DNA of 64,000 nt from Caenimonas soli. Lineage in GTDB: Bacteria; Pseudomonadota; Gammaproteobacteria; Burkholderiales; Burkholderiaceae_C. The notes under the pieces are model-generated. The model was not told the DNA's origin. It saw only the letters and a program-made list of their open reading frames with translations, and ran no database searches. A program made the position numbers and the translations under genes. Below, in pieces: positions 51,307 to 61,623 of the stretch; position 1 is the first letter of the stretch; each line of letters begins with the position of its first letter. The stretch is taken from the NCBI RefSeq assembly GCF_013155545.1, contig NZ_JABJVV010000008.1, positions 186,001 to 250,000 of the forward strand, given 5' to 3'.

Positions 51307-52683
51307 TTACGAGCCGGCCACTTTCATCTTGTTCACCAGGATAGACCCCACCGTCTTGGCGCCGTAGTTGTAGGTGTCGGCGCCCACCGCCTGGATGCCG
51401 GCCAACATATCGCGCAGGTTGCCGGCGATGGTGATTTCCTGCACCGGATAGGCGAGTTCGCCCTTCTCCACCCAGAAGCCGCTGGCGCCGCGCGAATAGT
51501 CGCCGGTGACGTAGTTGACGCCCTGGCCCATCAGCTCGATCACGAACAGGCCCGTATCCAGCTTGCGCAGCATCTCCTTCAGCTCATCACCAGGCTGTGT
51601 CAGGCGTGACGTGAGCGTGAGGTTGTGCGAGCCGCCGGCGTTGCCGGTGGTCTTCATGCCCAGCTTGCGAGCGGAGTAGCTGCTCAGGAAGTAGCCTTCC
51701 ACCCGGCCCGCGTCCACGACCTTGCGCGCCGTGGTGCGCACGCCCTCTTCGTCGAAAGCCGCGCTGCCCTTGCCGCGCGGCACGAGCGGGTCTTCCAGTA
51801 CGTCCACGTGGTCCGGAAACACCTTCTTGCCCAGCGAATCGAGCAGGAAGGTGCTCTTGCGATAGAGCGCGCCGCCGCTCACGGCCTGCACGAAGCCGCC
51901 CAACAGGCCGGCCGCCAGGGGCGATTCGAACAGCACCGGGCATTCGCGGGTGGTGATCTTGCGCGACTTCAGGCGGGCCAGCGCCCGTTCGGCGGCGTAG
52001 CGGCCCACTTCCTCGGCGCCCGCCAGTTCGGAGGCGGCGCGCATGGAGCTGTACCAGGCGTCGCGCTGCATGTCGCTGCCCTTGCCGGCAATCGGGGCCA
52101 CCGAGATCGAATGGCGCGAGCTGGCATAGCCACCGCGAAACCCCCGCGTATGGGAGCTGAAGAAATGACTTTGCTGGGCCGAAACGCCCGCGCCCTCGCT
52201 GTTGGTGATGCGCTTGTCGGTGGCGAAGGCCGCGCCCTCGCAGACCAGCGCCAGGCGGGCCGCCTCTTCGCTGGTGATGTCCCAAGGGTGGAACAGGTCC
52301 AGATCGGGCTGCTCCTCGGGCCCGGCGATGTCTCCGGCCTCCGGCAGGCCTGCTACCGGATCTTCCGCCGTGAAGCGAGCGATGTCGTAGGCGGCCTGCA
52401 CGGTCTGTTCGATCGCCGCACGAGAGAAGTCCGAAGTGCTGGCGTTGCCGCGACGCTGCCCCACGTAAACTGTGACGCCCAGCGACTTGTCGCGGTTGCG
52501 CTCCACGTTCTCCATTTCGCCCTTGCGCACCGAGACGCTCAGGCCGCAGCCTTCCGATGCCTCGGCCCCGGCGTCCGTGGCTCCCAGCTTCTTGGCGTGG
52601 GCCAAGGCGGTATCCACCAGTTCTTCGAAGGTAGCGCGGCTGTAACTGAAGCCGGTGGCGGCGCGGGAGTCGGGATTGTTCAT
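51307..52683 (-). CDS. pmbA: metalloprotease PmbA (TldE)
   Basis: PmbA is the non-catalytic partner of TldD in a cytoplasmic metalloprotease that degrades or matures small peptides such as microcins and antitoxins. The 458-residue protein has the family pattern from LGATDAGAEASEGCGLSVSVRKGEMENVER (core SVRKGE) to NVTGDYSRGASGFWVEKGE-like C-terminal region and GNLRDMLAGI. I start at ATG 52683 (MNNPDS), leaving 25 bases to the divergent darP start. Upstream in-frame Met codons lie within darP. tldD is not in the window. Confidence 0.94.
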   Translation of the reverse strand: MNNPDSRAATGFSYSRATFEELVDTALAHAKKLGATDAGAEASEGCGLSVSVRKGEMENVERNRDKSLGVTVYVGQRRGNASTSDFSRAAIEQTVQAAYDIARFTAEDPVAGLPEAGDIAGPEEQPDLDLFHPWDITSEEAARLALVCEGAAFATDKRITNSEGAGVSAQQSHFFSSHTRGFRGGYASSRHSISVAPIAGKGSDMQRDAWYSSMRAASELAGAEEVGRYAAERALARLKSRKITTRECPVLFESPLAAGLLGGFVQAVSGGALYRKSTFLLDSLGKKVFPDHVDVLEDPLVPRGKGSAAFDEEGVRTTARKVVDAGRVEGYFLSSYSARKLGMKTTGNAGGSHNLTLTSRLTQPGDELKEMLRKLDTGLFVIELMGQGVNYVTGDYSRGASGFWVEKGELAYPVQEITIAGNLRDMLAGIQAVGADTYNYGAKTVGSILVNKMKVAGS

Positions 52684-52708
52684 AGCGGGGCTATGATACT
52701 TGGCCCAC

Positions 52709-53371
52709 ATGTCACGCAAACCCAAAAAAGGCTATTTCGTCCGCGGCCAGTTCGTCGCTGAAGGTAGTGAACTCGATCTTGAACTCAAGGCCGAGCTCAG
52801 AGGAACCGACGAAGCCAGTAAAACCGAACTGAAACGCGAGAGCACCGAGCTGCAAAAGCTGGGTGAGGCTCTGCTGACGCTGCGCGCCGATCTGATGGAG
52901 GGTCTGCCCCTGTCGGAAAAGCTGACCGACGCCATCGCCGAGGCCAAACGCATCACCAACTTCGAGGGCAAACGCAGGCAGATGCAGTTCATCGGCAAGC
53001 TGATGCGCTTGCTCGACGAGGAAACCCTGCAGGCCGTGCGCGACGCGCTCGAGGCGCAGCAGAAAGGCTCGGCCCGCGACGCCCAGTCGCTGCACCAGGC
53101 CGAGAAATGGCGTGACGACCTCATCGCCAAGGAAGACGCGCTGGACCTGTGGCTGCGGGAATATCCCGAGACCGACACGCAGCAGCTGCGGGCCCTGATC
53201 CGCCAGGCGCGCAAGGACGTGCAGCCGGACAAGGAATCCATTTCCAAGGGCCTGGCGCCGCGCCACGGGCGGGCCTATCGCGAAATCTTCCAGTTGGTGC
53301 GCGCGCAGCTTTCCGGCGAAAACGCGCAGCCCGAACAGGATGAGGGCAGCTATGACCCTAGACAAGCCTGA
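52709..53371 (+). CDS. darP: ribosome biogenesis factor DarP (YjgA)
   Basis: DarP/YjgA associates with late 50S assembly intermediates. The 220-residue protein contains KTELKRESTELQKLGEALL and the characteristic NFEGKRRQMQFIGKLMR, followed by a C-terminal helical region ending HGRAYREIFQLVR. ATG 52709 (MSRKPKKGYF) is used; a TTG three codons upstream is possible. The pair pmbA/yjgA in divergent orientation is widespread in proteobacteria. The end overlaps the mog start by 20 bases. Confidence 0.94.
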   Translation: MSRKPKKGYFVRGQFVAEGSELDLELKAELRGTDEASKTELKRESTELQKLGEALLTLRADLMEGLPLSEKLTDAIAEAKRITNFEGKRRQMQFIGKLMRLLDEETLQAVRDALEAQQKGSARDAQSLHQAEKWRDDLIAKEDALDLWLREYPETDTQQLRALIRQARKDVQPDKESISKGLAPRHGRAYREIFQLVRAQLSGENAQPEQDEGSYDPRQA

Positions 53372-53954
53372 TCCTGTCCGCATCGGCATCGTGTCCGTCA
53401 GCGACCGGGCTTCCACCGGCGTCTACGAGGACAAGGGCCTGCCCGCGCTGAAGGATTGGCTCACGCGGGCCCTGAAGAACCCGATCACCTTCGAAGCCCG
53501 CCTGATCCCCGACGAGAAAGATGGCATCAGCGCCGCCCTCATTGAGCTGGTGGACGCTGGCTGCTCGCTGGTGCTCACCACCGGCGGCACCGGCCCGGCG
53601 CCGCGCGATGTGACGCCCGAAGCCACGCTGGCCGTAGCGCACAAGGAGATGCCGGGCTTTGGCGAGCAGATGCGGCAGATCAGCCTGCGCTTCGTCCCCA
53701 CCGCCATCCTCTCGCGCCAATGCGCCGTGATCCGCGGCAAGAGCCTGATCATCAACCTGCCTGGCCAGCCCAAGTCGATCCAGGAAACGCTGGAAGGCCT
53801 CAAGGGTGCGGGCGGCGAACAGCTCGTGCCGGGAATCTTCGCGGCCGTGCCCTACTGCGTGGACCTGATAGGCGGCCCGTACTTGGAAACCCACGACGAC
53901 GTGTGCAAGGCCTTCAGGCCGAAATCGGCCATCCGCGCCGCGCGGCCGGCCTGA
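53352..53954 (+). CDS. mog: molybdopterin adenylyltransferase (Mog)
   Basis: Mog adenylylates molybdopterin before molybdate insertion. The 200-residue protein shows IGIVSVSDRASTGVYEDKG, the nucleotide/MPT loop TTGGTGPAPRDVTPEAT and GKSLIINLPGQPKSIQETL. ATG 53352 is 5 bases after GAGGG; an ATG at 53340 is less well placed. It overlaps darP by 20 bases. It would contribute to the cofactor of NasA, encoded 9 kb away, but is not part of that operon. Confidence 0.94.
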   Translation: MTLDKPDPVRIGIVSVSDRASTGVYEDKGLPALKDWLTRALKNPITFEARLIPDEKDGISAALIELVDAGCSLVLTTGGTGPAPRDVTPEATLAVAHKEMPGFGEQMRQISLRFVPTAILSRQCAVIRGKSLIINLPGQPKSIQETLEGLKGAGGEQLVPGIFAAVPYCVDLIGGPYLETHDDVCKAFRPKSAIRAARPA

Positions 53955-53959
53955 ATCGC

Positions 53960-54502
53960 ATGGACGCCATCGACACCGGGCAGCGCAAGTGGTCGCGAGC
54001 CGAAGTAGCGGAGCTGCTGATTTCCAGGAACGCTCTCACCGACTTGAAACTGGACCACGCGCTGCAGATCGTGCGCCTGCTCACGCCCCAGCGCGTGGCC
54101 GCCGGCACCGTGCTGATCGAGGAAGGCGTGACCAGCACCGGCTACATGGCCCTGGTGCTCGAGGGCAAGGCGGTGGTGCTGAACGCCGTACGTGGCAGCG
54201 ATGATTCCGTCCTTCTGAGCCACCTGGGATGCGGCGCCGTCTTCGGCGAACTGGGTGTGCTGGATGGCAAGCCGCGGTCGGCCACCGTGACAGCGGTGAC
54301 CGATATGCACATCGCGGTGCTGGACCGGCCCGGGCTCGCACGTCTGATCGATACCGTGCCCAGCGTGGCTTGCTCCCTGCTCGGGGCGATCATCGTGCGG
54401 GTGGCTGAACGGCTGCGGGCGACCAACACCAAGGTGCAGGATCTGTCGGCCGCGAATCAGGCGCTGCAGGAACAGCTGAAGAACTCGTCATTGCGGGCTT
54501 GA
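53960..54502 (+). CDS. cyclic nucleotide-binding domain protein (Crp/Fnr-like sensor, no HTH)
   Basis: A 180-residue protein with one cNMP-binding beta-roll (about 28-140): RVAAGTVLIEEGVTSTGYMALVLEGKAVVL, GAVFGELGVLDGKPRSATVTA with the phosphate-binding cassette GELGVLDGKPRSA. The rest is a short helix and a coiled-coil-like tail (VQDLSAANQALQEQLKNS). No DNA-binding domain follows, so it is probably a stand-alone sensor acting by protein contact. It starts 5 bases after mog. The last five codons and the stop lie within a palindromic repeat, so the C-terminus is repeat-derived. Confidence 0.85.
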   Translation: MDAIDTGQRKWSRAEVAELLISRNALTDLKLDHALQIVRLLTPQRVAAGTVLIEEGVTSTGYMALVLEGKAVVLNAVRGSDDSVLLSHLGCGAVFGELGVLDGKPRSATVTAVTDMHIAVLDRPGLARLIDTVPSVACSLLGAIIVRVAERLRATNTKVQDLSAANQALQEQLKNSSLRA

Positions 54503-54549
54503 CCCGCAATCCATGACTTCCTGGATCCCGGGTCAAGCCCGGGATGACA
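54486..54549. repeat. Palindromic intergenic repeat, copy 2
   Basis: Arms 54486-54513 and 54522-54549 mirror each other, with nested hairpins TTGCGGG/CCCGCAA and CCCGGG/CCCGGG. The right arm TGGATCCCGGGT...GGGATGACA is nearly the same as copy 1. It lies between the convergent cNMP-domain gene, whose end it supplies, and cysE. Confidence 0.85.
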
Positions 54550-54561
54550 GCCAGGTCAGCC

Positions 54562-55332
54562 TTACTTGCCCACCAGCTGCGTCAGCTTGTCGGCCTCGAA
54601 GGTTTCCTTCATCGCGGCGTCGTCCGGCACGCACTCTTCCTTCTTGGTCGAAGACAGCTTCTCGATGGCCTGCCAGATCAGGGAAATCTGGTGCTCGTGG
54701 GAAGAAGCGTTGTCGATCAGTCCCTTCATGGCCTGCGACAGCGGGTCGTCGTTTTCGGTGATGCCGTAGGCGGAGAAACCCAGCTGGTTGGCCACCTGCT
54801 CGCGCCGCTTGCTGTCGTCGGCCTGGATGACGCGTGCAGGAATGCCCACGGCGGTCGCGCCCGCGGGGACAGGCTTGGTCACCACGGCGTTCGACCCCAC
54901 ACTGGCGTTGTCGCCCACCGTGAAACCGCCCAGCACCTTCGCGCCGGCGCCGACCACCACGTTGCGGCCCAGCGTCGGGTGGCGCTTGGCGCCCTTGGTC
55001 AGCGAGGTGCCGCCCAGGGTGACACCTTGATAGATCGTGCAACCTTCACCGACTTCGGCTGTCTCGCCGATCACGATGCCCATGCCGTGGTCGATGAACA
55101 CCTTGTCGGCGATCTTCGCGCCCGGGTGGATCTCGATACCGGTGAACCAGCGCGACAGTTGCGAGATGAAGCGGCCCAGCCAGCGCATGCCGTGGCCCCA
55201 CACCCAGTGGGCCAGGCGGTGCAGCACCAGCGCATGCAGCCCCGGATAACAAGTGATCACCTCCCACGTGCTGCGCGCGGCAGGATCGCGGTCGAGGATG
55301 CACTGGATGTCGGAACGAATGCGCTTGAACAT
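54562..55332 (-). CDS. cysE: serine O-acetyltransferase
   Basis: CysE acetylates serine with acetyl-CoA, the first step of cysteine synthesis. The 256-residue protein has an N-terminal helical part and a left-handed beta-helix of hexapeptide repeats (about 65-175), including [27 protein letters not shown] (core [11 protein letters not shown]) and the catalytic His in [18 protein letters not shown]-terminal extension of about 75 residues goes beyond the hexapeptide domain and ends without the terminal Ile usually needed to bind CysK. It follows trmJ after 26 bases on the same strand. Confidence 0.95.
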   Translation of the reverse strand: MFKRIRSDIQCILDRDPAARSTWEVITCYPGLHALVLHRLAHWVWGHGMRWLGRFISQLSRWFTGIEIHPGAKIADKVFIDHGMGIVIGETAEVGEGCTIYQGVTLGGTSLTKGAKRHPTLGRNVVVGAGAKVLGGFTVGDNASVGSNAVVTKPVPAGATAVGIPARVIQADDSKRREQVANQLGFSAYGITENDDPLSQAMKGLIDNASSHEHQISLIWQAIEKLSSTKKEECVPDDAAMKETFEADKLTQLVGK

Positions 55333-55358
55333 AGGGCTTTATATGCTTATGCCGCAGT

Positions 55359-56087
55359 CTATCGTTTTACACCGGCGGCTGCTTCGGACATGGCCTTGGC
55401 AACACCACGCAGGATGTGGATTTCCTCGGGGGTGAGTTGCGCCCTGTTGAACAGCTGGTTAAGCCGGGGCATCAGTTTCTTGGGGGCTGCCGGATCCAGG
55501 AAGCGGACGTCCACCAGGGCCCGCTCCCAATGCGCCAGCATCCCGGCCACGGCCTGGGCGTCGGCCAGCCCTTCCACAGGCGCGGGGCGCGGCGAACCCG
55601 GGAAACCGCCCAAAGCGGTGCGCCATTCATAGGCGATGACCTGGATCGCCGCCGCCAGGTTGAGCGAGCCGAAGGCCGGATCGGTGGGAATCGTCAGCGC
55701 GGCATGGCAGCGGTAAACGTCGTCGTTGCTCATTCCGAAACGCTCGGAACCGAACAGGAAGGCGACGCTGTGCGGCGACGCGGCAATAGTTCCCAGATGC
55801 TCGCGCGGCGTGAAAGTGGGCGGGCCGAAGTCGCGCGGGGTCATGGCCGTGGCGCAGAGGTAGGTCACGCCGTCCAGGGCATCGTCCAGCGTGGCCACGA
55901 TGCGGGCCTTTTCCAGCACGTCGGTCGCGCCGCTGGCGCGCTGTATCGTTTCGTCCCGCTGCAGCACGTCCGGCCAACGCGGGGCCACCAGCACCAGGTC
56001 GTCGAAACCCATGACCTTCATCGCACGGGCGGCCGCGCCGACGTTGCCGGCGTGGCTGGTGTTGATCAGGATGAAGCGGGTCTTCAT
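55359..56087 (-). CDS. trmJ: tRNA (cytidine/uridine-2'-O)-methyltransferase TrmJ
   Basis: TrmJ methylates the 2'-OH of nucleotide 32 in several tRNAs. The 242-residue SPOUT-class protein begins TRFILINTSHAGNVGAAARAMK with the conserved NxGxxAR motif, and has the knot motifs VAFLFGSERFGMSNDD and LNLAAAIQVIAYEW. A short C-terminal helical extension follows. It is divergent from suhB across 100 bases, and the next gene downstream is cysE; the suhB/trmJ/cysE neighbourhood is also seen in other proteobacteria. Confidence 0.95.
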   Translation of the reverse strand: MKTRFILINTSHAGNVGAAARAMKVMGFDDLVLVAPRWPDVLQRDETIQRASGATDVLEKARIVATLDDALDGVTYLCATAMTPRDFGPPTFTPREHLGTIAASPHSVAFLFGSERFGMSNDDVYRCHAALTIPTDPAFGSLNLAAAIQVIAYEWRTALGGFPGSPRPAPVEGLADAQAVAGMLAHWERALVDVRFLDPAAPKKLMPRLNQLFNRAQLTPEEIHILRGVAKAMSEAAAGVKR

Positions 56088-56187
56088 GGGCGCGAAACAG
56101 CCCGAAACACGGGGCCGGGTAAAATCAGGCTATTGTCGCCGTCCGCATCGCCGGGCCGCCCCTTCGGCTCTTCACAGTTAAAAATTC

Positions 56188-57093
56188 ATGTCGTCCCCCA
56201 ACCTGCATCCCATGCTCAACGTGGCCGTCAAGGCCGCACGCGCCGCCGGCGCCATCATCAACCGGGCCGCCCTCGATGTCGAGGCGGTGCGCATCTCGCA
56301 AAAGCAGGTGAACGACTTCGTGACCGAAGTGGACCATGCCAGCGAAGCCGCGATCATCGAAACGCTGCTCACGGCCTATCCCCACCACGCCATCTGGGCC
56401 GAGGAATCGGGCAAGACCCATGGCACCCAGGGCTCCGAATTCGTGTGGATCATCGATCCGCTGGACGGCACGACCAACTTCATCCACGGCTTTCCCGTCT
56501 ATTGCGTCAGCATCGCGCTGGCGGTGAAGGGCAAGATCGAGCAGGCCGTCATCTATGACCCCAGCCGCAACGACCTGTTCACGGCGACCAAGGGCCGCGG
56601 CGCCTACATGAACGAGCGGCGCATCCGCGTCTCCAAGCGCATCGACCTGCGGCAATGCCTGATCTCCACGGGCTTCCCGTTCCGCCCGGGCGACAACTTC
56701 AACAACTACCTGCGCATGATGGCCGATGTCATGCAGCGCACGGCGGGCCTGCGCCGCCCGGGCGCAGCCGCGCTCGACCTGGCCTATGTGGCCGCCGGCT
56801 TCACCGACGGCTTCTTCGAAACCGGGCTCTCGCCCTGGGACGTGGCCGCCGGCTCGCTGCTGGTCACCGAAGCCGGTGGCCTGATCGGCAATTTCACGGG
56901 CGAATCCGACTTCCTGGAACAGAAGGAATGCGTGGCGGGCAACCCCAAGATCTACGGCCAGCTGGTGGCCATGCTGGGCAAGTACAGCAAGTTCGCCAGT
57001 GCCGGCGAAAAGGCCGCCCTGCGCCAAGCCACGCCTGAGCTGGTGCCGCCGGAAACCACGCCCACCGCCACCCTCGACGACGCCGAGTCTTGA
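56188..57093 (+). CDS. suhB: inositol-1-monophosphatase family protein SuhB
   Basis: A 301-residue Mg-dependent phosphatase of the IMPase family. Metal-binding motifs are [26 protein letters not shown] and the C-terminal [17 protein letters not shown]. In E. coli, SuhB is also part of the rRNA antitermination complex with NusA, so a role in ribosomal RNA transcription is possible. A C-terminal tail of about 35 residues (Pro/Thr-rich) extends beyond the usual core. The downstream channel gene starts 14 bases after its stop. Confidence 0.94.
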   Translation: MSSPNLHPMLNVAVKAARAAGAIINRAALDVEAVRISQKQVNDFVTEVDHASEAAIIETLLTAYPHHAIWAEESGKTHGTQGSEFVWIIDPLDGTTNFIHGFPVYCVSIALAVKGKIEQAVIYDPSRNDLFTATKGRGAYMNERRIRVSKRIDLRQCLISTGFPFRPGDNFNNYLRMMADVMQRTAGLRRPGAAALDLAYVAAGFTDGFFETGLSPWDVAAGSLLVTEAGGLIGNFTGESDFLEQKECVAGNPKIYGQLVAMLGKYSKFASAGEKAALRQATPELVPPETTPTATLDDAES

Positions 57094-57107
57094 TCGGAGC
57101 AACGCGC

Positions 57108-58166
57108 TTGCAACTGGCGGAGCTGTTGCAAAACCACCCCTGGGCGGTCTTTACCGCGGTCGCGCTGGCTGCCGTCATCGGCGCCATGGTGGCCCACCGC
57201 GTGGGCCGCGCCGTGCTGATGCGCCTGACGCGCGACGCGCCGGTGATCCATGCGGTCCTCGAGGCGACTGAGCGCGCCGCGGGGGCCGTGCTGCCTCTGG
57301 CCGCGATGCAGGTGGTATGGACCGTAGCACCCAACGATCTGGTCCACATCGCCGCGGTGCGCCACACCAATGGCGTGCTGCTGATCATCGCCCTCACCTG
57401 GCTGGCCACTCGCGTGGTTGCGGGCCTGTCGAACGGCATCGTCGCCCGCCATCCGGTCACGGTGCAAGACAACCTGCAGGCCCGCCGCATCCATACGCAA
57501 GCCAAGGTGCTGGCGCGTAGCGCCATGGTGCTGATCTCGCTGGGCGGGGTCGCCATGGCGCTCATGACTTTCCCCGGCGCGCGCCAGCTCGGGGCCAGCC
57601 TGCTGGCTTCGGCCGGTGTGCTGGGCATCGTCGGCGGCATGGCAGCGCGGCCGGTGTTCAGCAACCTGATCGCCGGCCTGCAACTGGCATTGGCCCAGCC
57701 GATACGGATGGACGACGTCCTGATCGTCAAGGGCGAGAACGGCCGGGTCGAGGAGATCACCGGCACCTACGTGGTCCTGAAGCTGTGGGACGAGCGGCGC
57801 ATGATCGTTCCGCTGCAATGGTTCATCGAGAACCCGTTCGAGAACTGGACGCGCAGCACCTCGCAGCTGCTGCAAAGCGTATTCCTGCACCTGGATTTCG
57901 CGACGCCGCTGGAGCCGCTGCGCGCCGAGGCCCAGCGCGTGGTCGAAGAAGCGCACGAGTGGGACGAGCGCGTGTGTTCGCTGATGGTGACTGACACCAC
58001 CGAGCGCACGATGAAAGTGCGGATCCTGGTTTCCGCCGCGAGCTCGGGCCAGGCGTTCGACCTGGGTTGCAAGGTTCGCGAGGCATTGATCGCATTCGTC
58101 GCGCGCGAATACCCCGCTTGCCTGCCCCGCATGCGCTGGATGGACCCGCAGGCAGAGCCCGCCTAG
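57108..58166 (+). CDS. mechanosensitive ion channel family protein (MscS-like)
   Basis: A 352-residue inner-membrane MscS-superfamily protein. About four spans precede the core; the pore-helix region is [38 protein letters not shown] (key part [12 protein letters not shown]). The beta domain follows with [38 protein letters not shown] (key part [13 protein letters not shown]). I use TTG 57108, 8 bases after GGAG; a TTG at 57090 overlapping the suhB stop is the alternative. The channel could relieve osmotic shock, but the pore Gly/Ala pattern differs from MscS, so gating is uncertain. Confidence 0.88.
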   Translation: MQLAELLQNHPWAVFTAVALAAVIGAMVAHRVGRAVLMRLTRDAPVIHAVLEATERAAGAVLPLAAMQVVWTVAPNDLVHIAAVRHTNGVLLIIALTWLATRVVAGLSNGIVARHPVTVQDNLQARRIHTQAKVLARSAMVLISLGGVAMALMTFPGARQLGASLLASAGVLGIVGGMAARPVFSNLIAGLQLALAQPIRMDDVLIVKGENGRVEEITGTYVVLKLWDERRMIVPLQWFIENPFENWTRSTSQLLQSVFLHLDFATPLEPLRAEAQRVVEEAHEWDERVCSLMVTDTTERTMKVRILVSAASSGQAFDLGCKVREALIAFVAREYPACLPRMRWMDPQAEPA

Positions 58167-58180
58167 AATCTTTCGCAACC

Positions 58181-60799
58181 TTGACCAGCCCGCTCTCCCC
58201 CGCCGCCACCGGGCCCGCCCCGGCCCATACGCCGATGATGGCCCAGTACCTGGCCATCAAGGCGGAGCACCCGAACACGCTGGTGTTCTACCGCATGGGC
58301 GATTTCTACGAGCTGTTCTACAGCGACGCCGAGAAAGCCGCCCGCCTGCTGGACATCACGCTGACGCGGCGCGGCAACTCGGGCGGCGAGCCAGTCGTGA
58401 TGGCCGGCGTGCCCTTCCACTCGGTCGAAGGCTACCTCGCCCGGCTGATCAAGCAGGGCGAGTCGGTGGCGATCTGCGAGCAGACCGGCGATGTCGCCAC
58501 GTCCAAGGGGCCGGTGGAGCGCAAGGTGGTGCGGGTGGTCACGCCCGGCACCCTGACCGATACGGAGCTCCTGAACGACAAGAGCGAAGCCATCCTGTTG
58601 GCGGTGCACCAGGGCTCGCGCCATCGCCTGGGCTTGGCCTGGCTCAGCGTGACGCAAGGTGCGTTGCAGCTGGCCGAGTGCGCAGCCGACGAACTCGAGG
58701 GCTGGATCGCCCGCATCGCCCCGAGCGAACTGCTTTTCAGCGCCGATGTCACGCCGGCTTTCGAGCAGCGGCTCAAAGCGTTGCGGTTCTCCGGCTCGCT
58801 CTCGCTGACCCAACGCCCTGAGTGGCAATTCGAATCGGGCCTGGGCCTGCGCAAGCTGCTGGAGCAGCTCAATAGCGCGACTCTGGCGGCGTGGAGCGCC
58901 GAGGAACTGGTGCACGCACACGCCGCGGCAGCGGCCCTGCTGACCTATGCCGAGCACACCCAGGGCCGCGCGCTCTCGCATGTGCAAAGCCTGGAGGTCC
59001 AGCGCGACGACGAGCTGATCGACCTGCCGGTCACGACCCGGCGCAACCTGGAACTGGTGCAGACGCTGAGGGGCGAGGACTCCCCCACCCTCTTCTCTCT
59101 GCTCGATTCCTGCATGACCGGCATGGGCAGCCGCATGCTCAAGTCCTGGCTGCTGGAGCCGCGCCGCGAGCGCACCCAGGCGCAGCTGCGGCTGGACGCC
59201 ATCACCCTGCTACGCGAAGGCCTCTGGCAGCCGTTGCGCGCCGAACTCAAGGGCTGCAGCGACGTCGAGCGGATCACCGCGCGCATCGCGCTGCGCCAGG
59301 TGCGCCCGCGCGAGCTGGTGGGCCTGCGCCAATCGCTGGAAAAATCGGCGCAACTCTCGCAGCGCTTGCAGGGACTCGATTCGCTGCTGGCCGAGATCGC
59401 AGCCGGCATGGCGCCGCCCGCCGGCTGCGCGCAGCTGCTGGCCCGCACCATCCTGGAAGAACCGGCGGCCCTGGTTCGCGACGGCGGCGTCATCGCCGCC
59501 GGGCTGGACGCAGAACTCGACGAGCTGCGCGCCATCCAGGACAACTGCGACGGTTTCCTGCTCGACCTGGAGACCCGCGAGAAGGCCCGCACCGGCATCG
59601 CCAACCTGCGCGTGCAGTTCAACAAGGTGCACGGCTTCTACATCGAGATCACCCAGGGCCAGCTGGACAAGGTGCCAACCGACTACCGCCGCCGCCAGAC
59701 CCTGAAGAACGCCGAGCGCTTCATCACGCCGGAGCTCAAGACCTTCGAGGACAAGGCGCTGTCGGCGCAAGACCGGGCCCTGGCCCGCGAGAAATGGTTG
59801 TACGAGCAGTTGCTGGACCAGCTGCAAGCCCATGTGCCCACACTCACGCGGCTGGCCCGCGCGATCGCCTCGCTCGACACGCTGTGCGCCCTGGCCGAGC
59901 GTTCGCTCACGCTCAACTGGTGCCGCCCGCAGTTCTCCAAGGAACCGGGCATCGAGATTTCGCAGGGACGCCATCCGGTGGTGGAGAGCCGGCTGGCCGA
60001 GACCAGCGCCGGCAGCTTCATCGCCAACGACACGCGCCTGGGCCCCAAGCAGCGCATGCAGGTCATCACCGGTCCCAACATGGGCGGCAAGTCGACCTAC
60101 ATGCGCCAGGTGGCACTGGTCTGCCTGCTGGCCGCCATGGGCTCCTACGTGCCGGCCAGCGCCTGCCGCCTCGGCCCGATGGACGCGATCCATACCCGCA
60201 TCGGGGCGGCGGACGACCTGGCCAACGCCCAGTCCACCTTCATGCTGGAGATGACGGAAGCGGCGCAGATCCTGCACGCGGCGTCGCCCAGTTCGCTGGT
60301 CCTCATGGATGAGATCGGCCGGGGCACCTCCACCTTCGACGGCCTGGCCCTGGCCTCCGGCATCGCCGCGCACCTGCACGACAAGACCCAGTCGTACACC
60401 CTGTTCGCCACCCATTACTTCGAGCTGACCGAATTCCCGGCGAAGCACCATGCCGCCGTGAACGTGCACGTGAGCGCCGCCGAGTCGGGCTCGGACATCG
60501 TTTTCCTGCATGAGATTCAGCCGGGACCGGCCAGCCGCAGCTACGGCATCCAGGTCGCCCGGCTCGCGGGCATGCCCGCCGGGGTCGTGAACCACGCGCG
60601 GCACGCCCTCACGGCCTTGGAAACCCAGCAAACGCTGAGCCGCGAGCAGGTAGACTTGTTCGCACCTCCGCCGGCGGCCGACGCGCCCACGCACAGCGCC
60701 GTGGAAGCGGCAGTGGCGGCATTGAATCCGGACGCACTCAGCCCGCGCGAAGCGCTCGACGCCCTGTACGCCCTGAAGAAGATGGGAGAAAAACTATGA
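58181..60799 (+). CDS. mutS: DNA mismatch repair protein MutS
   Basis: MutS recognises mismatches and starts repair with MutL. The 872-residue protein has the mismatch-binding motif (F-x-E) in [16 protein letters not shown], the connector and lever domains, Walker [10 protein letters not shown] (631-639), Walker [17 protein letters not shown] and [10 protein letters not shown] start at TTG 58181, which supplies the short N-terminal arm before HTPMMAQYL seen in betaproteobacterial MutS; ATG 58235 is the next choice, and neither has a clear ribosome-binding site. The stop shares ATGA with the proteasome-like gene. Confidence 0.95.
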   Translation: MTSPLSPAATGPAPAHTPMMAQYLAIKAEHPNTLVFYRMGDFYELFYSDAEKAARLLDITLTRRGNSGGEPVVMAGVPFHSVEGYLARLIKQGESVAICEQTGDVATSKGPVERKVVRVVTPGTLTDTELLNDKSEAILLAVHQGSRHRLGLAWLSVTQGALQLAECAADELEGWIARIAPSELLFSADVTPAFEQRLKALRFSGSLSLTQRPEWQFESGLGLRKLLEQLNSATLAAWSAEELVHAHAAAAALLTYAEHTQGRALSHVQSLEVQRDDELIDLPVTTRRNLELVQTLRGEDSPTLFSLLDSCMTGMGSRMLKSWLLEPRRERTQAQLRLDAITLLREGLWQPLRAELKGCSDVERITARIALRQVRPRELVGLRQSLEKSAQLSQRLQGLDSLLAEIAAGMAPPAGCAQLLARTILEEPAALVRDGGVIAAGLDAELDELRAIQDNCDGFLLDLETREKARTGIANLRVQFNKVHGFYIEITQGQLDKVPTDYRRRQTLKNAERFITPELKTFEDKALSAQDRALAREKWLYEQLLDQLQAHVPTLTRLARAIASLDTLCALAERSLTLNWCRPQFSKEPGIEISQGRHPVVESRLAETSAGSFIANDTRLGPKQRMQVITGPNMGGKSTYMRQVALVCLLAAMGSYVPASACRLGPMDAIHTRIGAADDLANAQSTFMLEMTEAAQILHAASPSSLVLMDEIGRGTSTFDGLALASGIAAHLHDKTQSYTLFATHYFELTEFPAKHHAAVNVHVSAAESGSDIVFLHEIQPGPASRSYGIQVARLAGMPAGVVNHARHALTALETQQTLSREQVDLFAPPPAADAPTHSAVEAAVAALNPDALSPREALDALYALKKMGEKL

Positions 60800-61623
60800 C
60801 TTACTGCGTCGGCATCAAACTGAATGCGGGGCTGGTGTTCCTGGCCGATTCGCGCACCAACGCGGGCGTGGACCACATCAGCACTTTCCGCAAGACGATC
60901 GTGTACGAGCGCCCCGGCGATCGCTTCATGGTGCTGTTATCGGCCGGCAACCTGAGCATCGCGCAATCGGTGCGCGAGATCCTGCAAGTGGAGCAGCTCA
61001 AGGAAGGCCCGGAGGGCGAGACCCTCACCATCTGGAACGCCAAGAGCATGTTCGACGCGGCGCGGGTGCTGGGCAACGCGGTGCGCCACGTCTATGACCG
61101 CGACGCCGAAGCGCTGAAGTACGCCGGCGTGGAGTTCAACGTCTCGCTGATCTTCGGCGGCCAGATCCGCGGCGAAGGCATGCGCCTGTTCCATGTCTAT
61201 TCGGCCGGCAACTTCATCGAGGCCACGCCCGAGACTGCCTATTTCCAGATCGGCGAATCGAAGTACGGCAAGCCGGTGTTGGACCGGGTGATCACACCCG
61301 ATACGCCGCTGGACGAAGCAGCGAAGTGCGCGCTGGTGTCGATGGACTCCACGATGAAGTCCAACCTGTCGGTGGGTCCGCCCCTCGACCTGGTGGTCTA
61401 TGAAGCCAACCGCTTCGAGACCGACAAGATCGTGTGCATCGACATGCAGAACCCCTATTACCGCATGCTGCACAGCAGCTGGGGCCAGAAGCTGCGCGAA
61501 GTGTTCGACAGCCTGGAAGACCCGGTCTGGGACGACGCCCACACCGAGGTGCCGCTGAAATGCCCCGATGCGCGCAACAAGCCGCTCAAGAAGATCACCC
61601 GGCCCGATGAGCGCTTGATTTGA
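60796..61623 (+). CDS. proteasome-type protease (Anbu-like Ntn hydrolase)
   Basis: A 275-residue Ntn-hydrolase of the Anbu (ancestral beta subunit)/betaproteobacterial proteasome-like group. After Met removal the protein begins T1-Y-C-V-G; D17 in [10 protein letters not shown] and K32 in STFRK occupy the catalytic positions of proteasome beta subunits. The later [20 protein letters not shown] also fits. It is longer than HslV because of C-terminal strands. Anbu is usually found with a transglutaminase-like, a DUF403 and an ATP-grasp gene; here it is instead fused by ATGA to mutS and followed by an alpha/beta hydrolase starting on its stop. Confidence 0.9.
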   Translation: MTYCVGIKLNAGLVFLADSRTNAGVDHISTFRKTIVYERPGDRFMVLLSAGNLSIAQSVREILQVEQLKEGPEGETLTIWNAKSMFDAARVLGNAVRHVYDRDAEALKYAGVEFNVSLIFGGQIRGEGMRLFHVYSAGNFIEATPETAYFQIGESKYGKPVLDRVITPDTPLDEAAKCALVSMDSTMKSNLSVGPPLDLVVYEANRFETDKIVCIDMQNPYYRMLHSSWGQKLREVFDSLEDPVWDDAHTEVPLKCPDARNKPLKKITRPDERLI

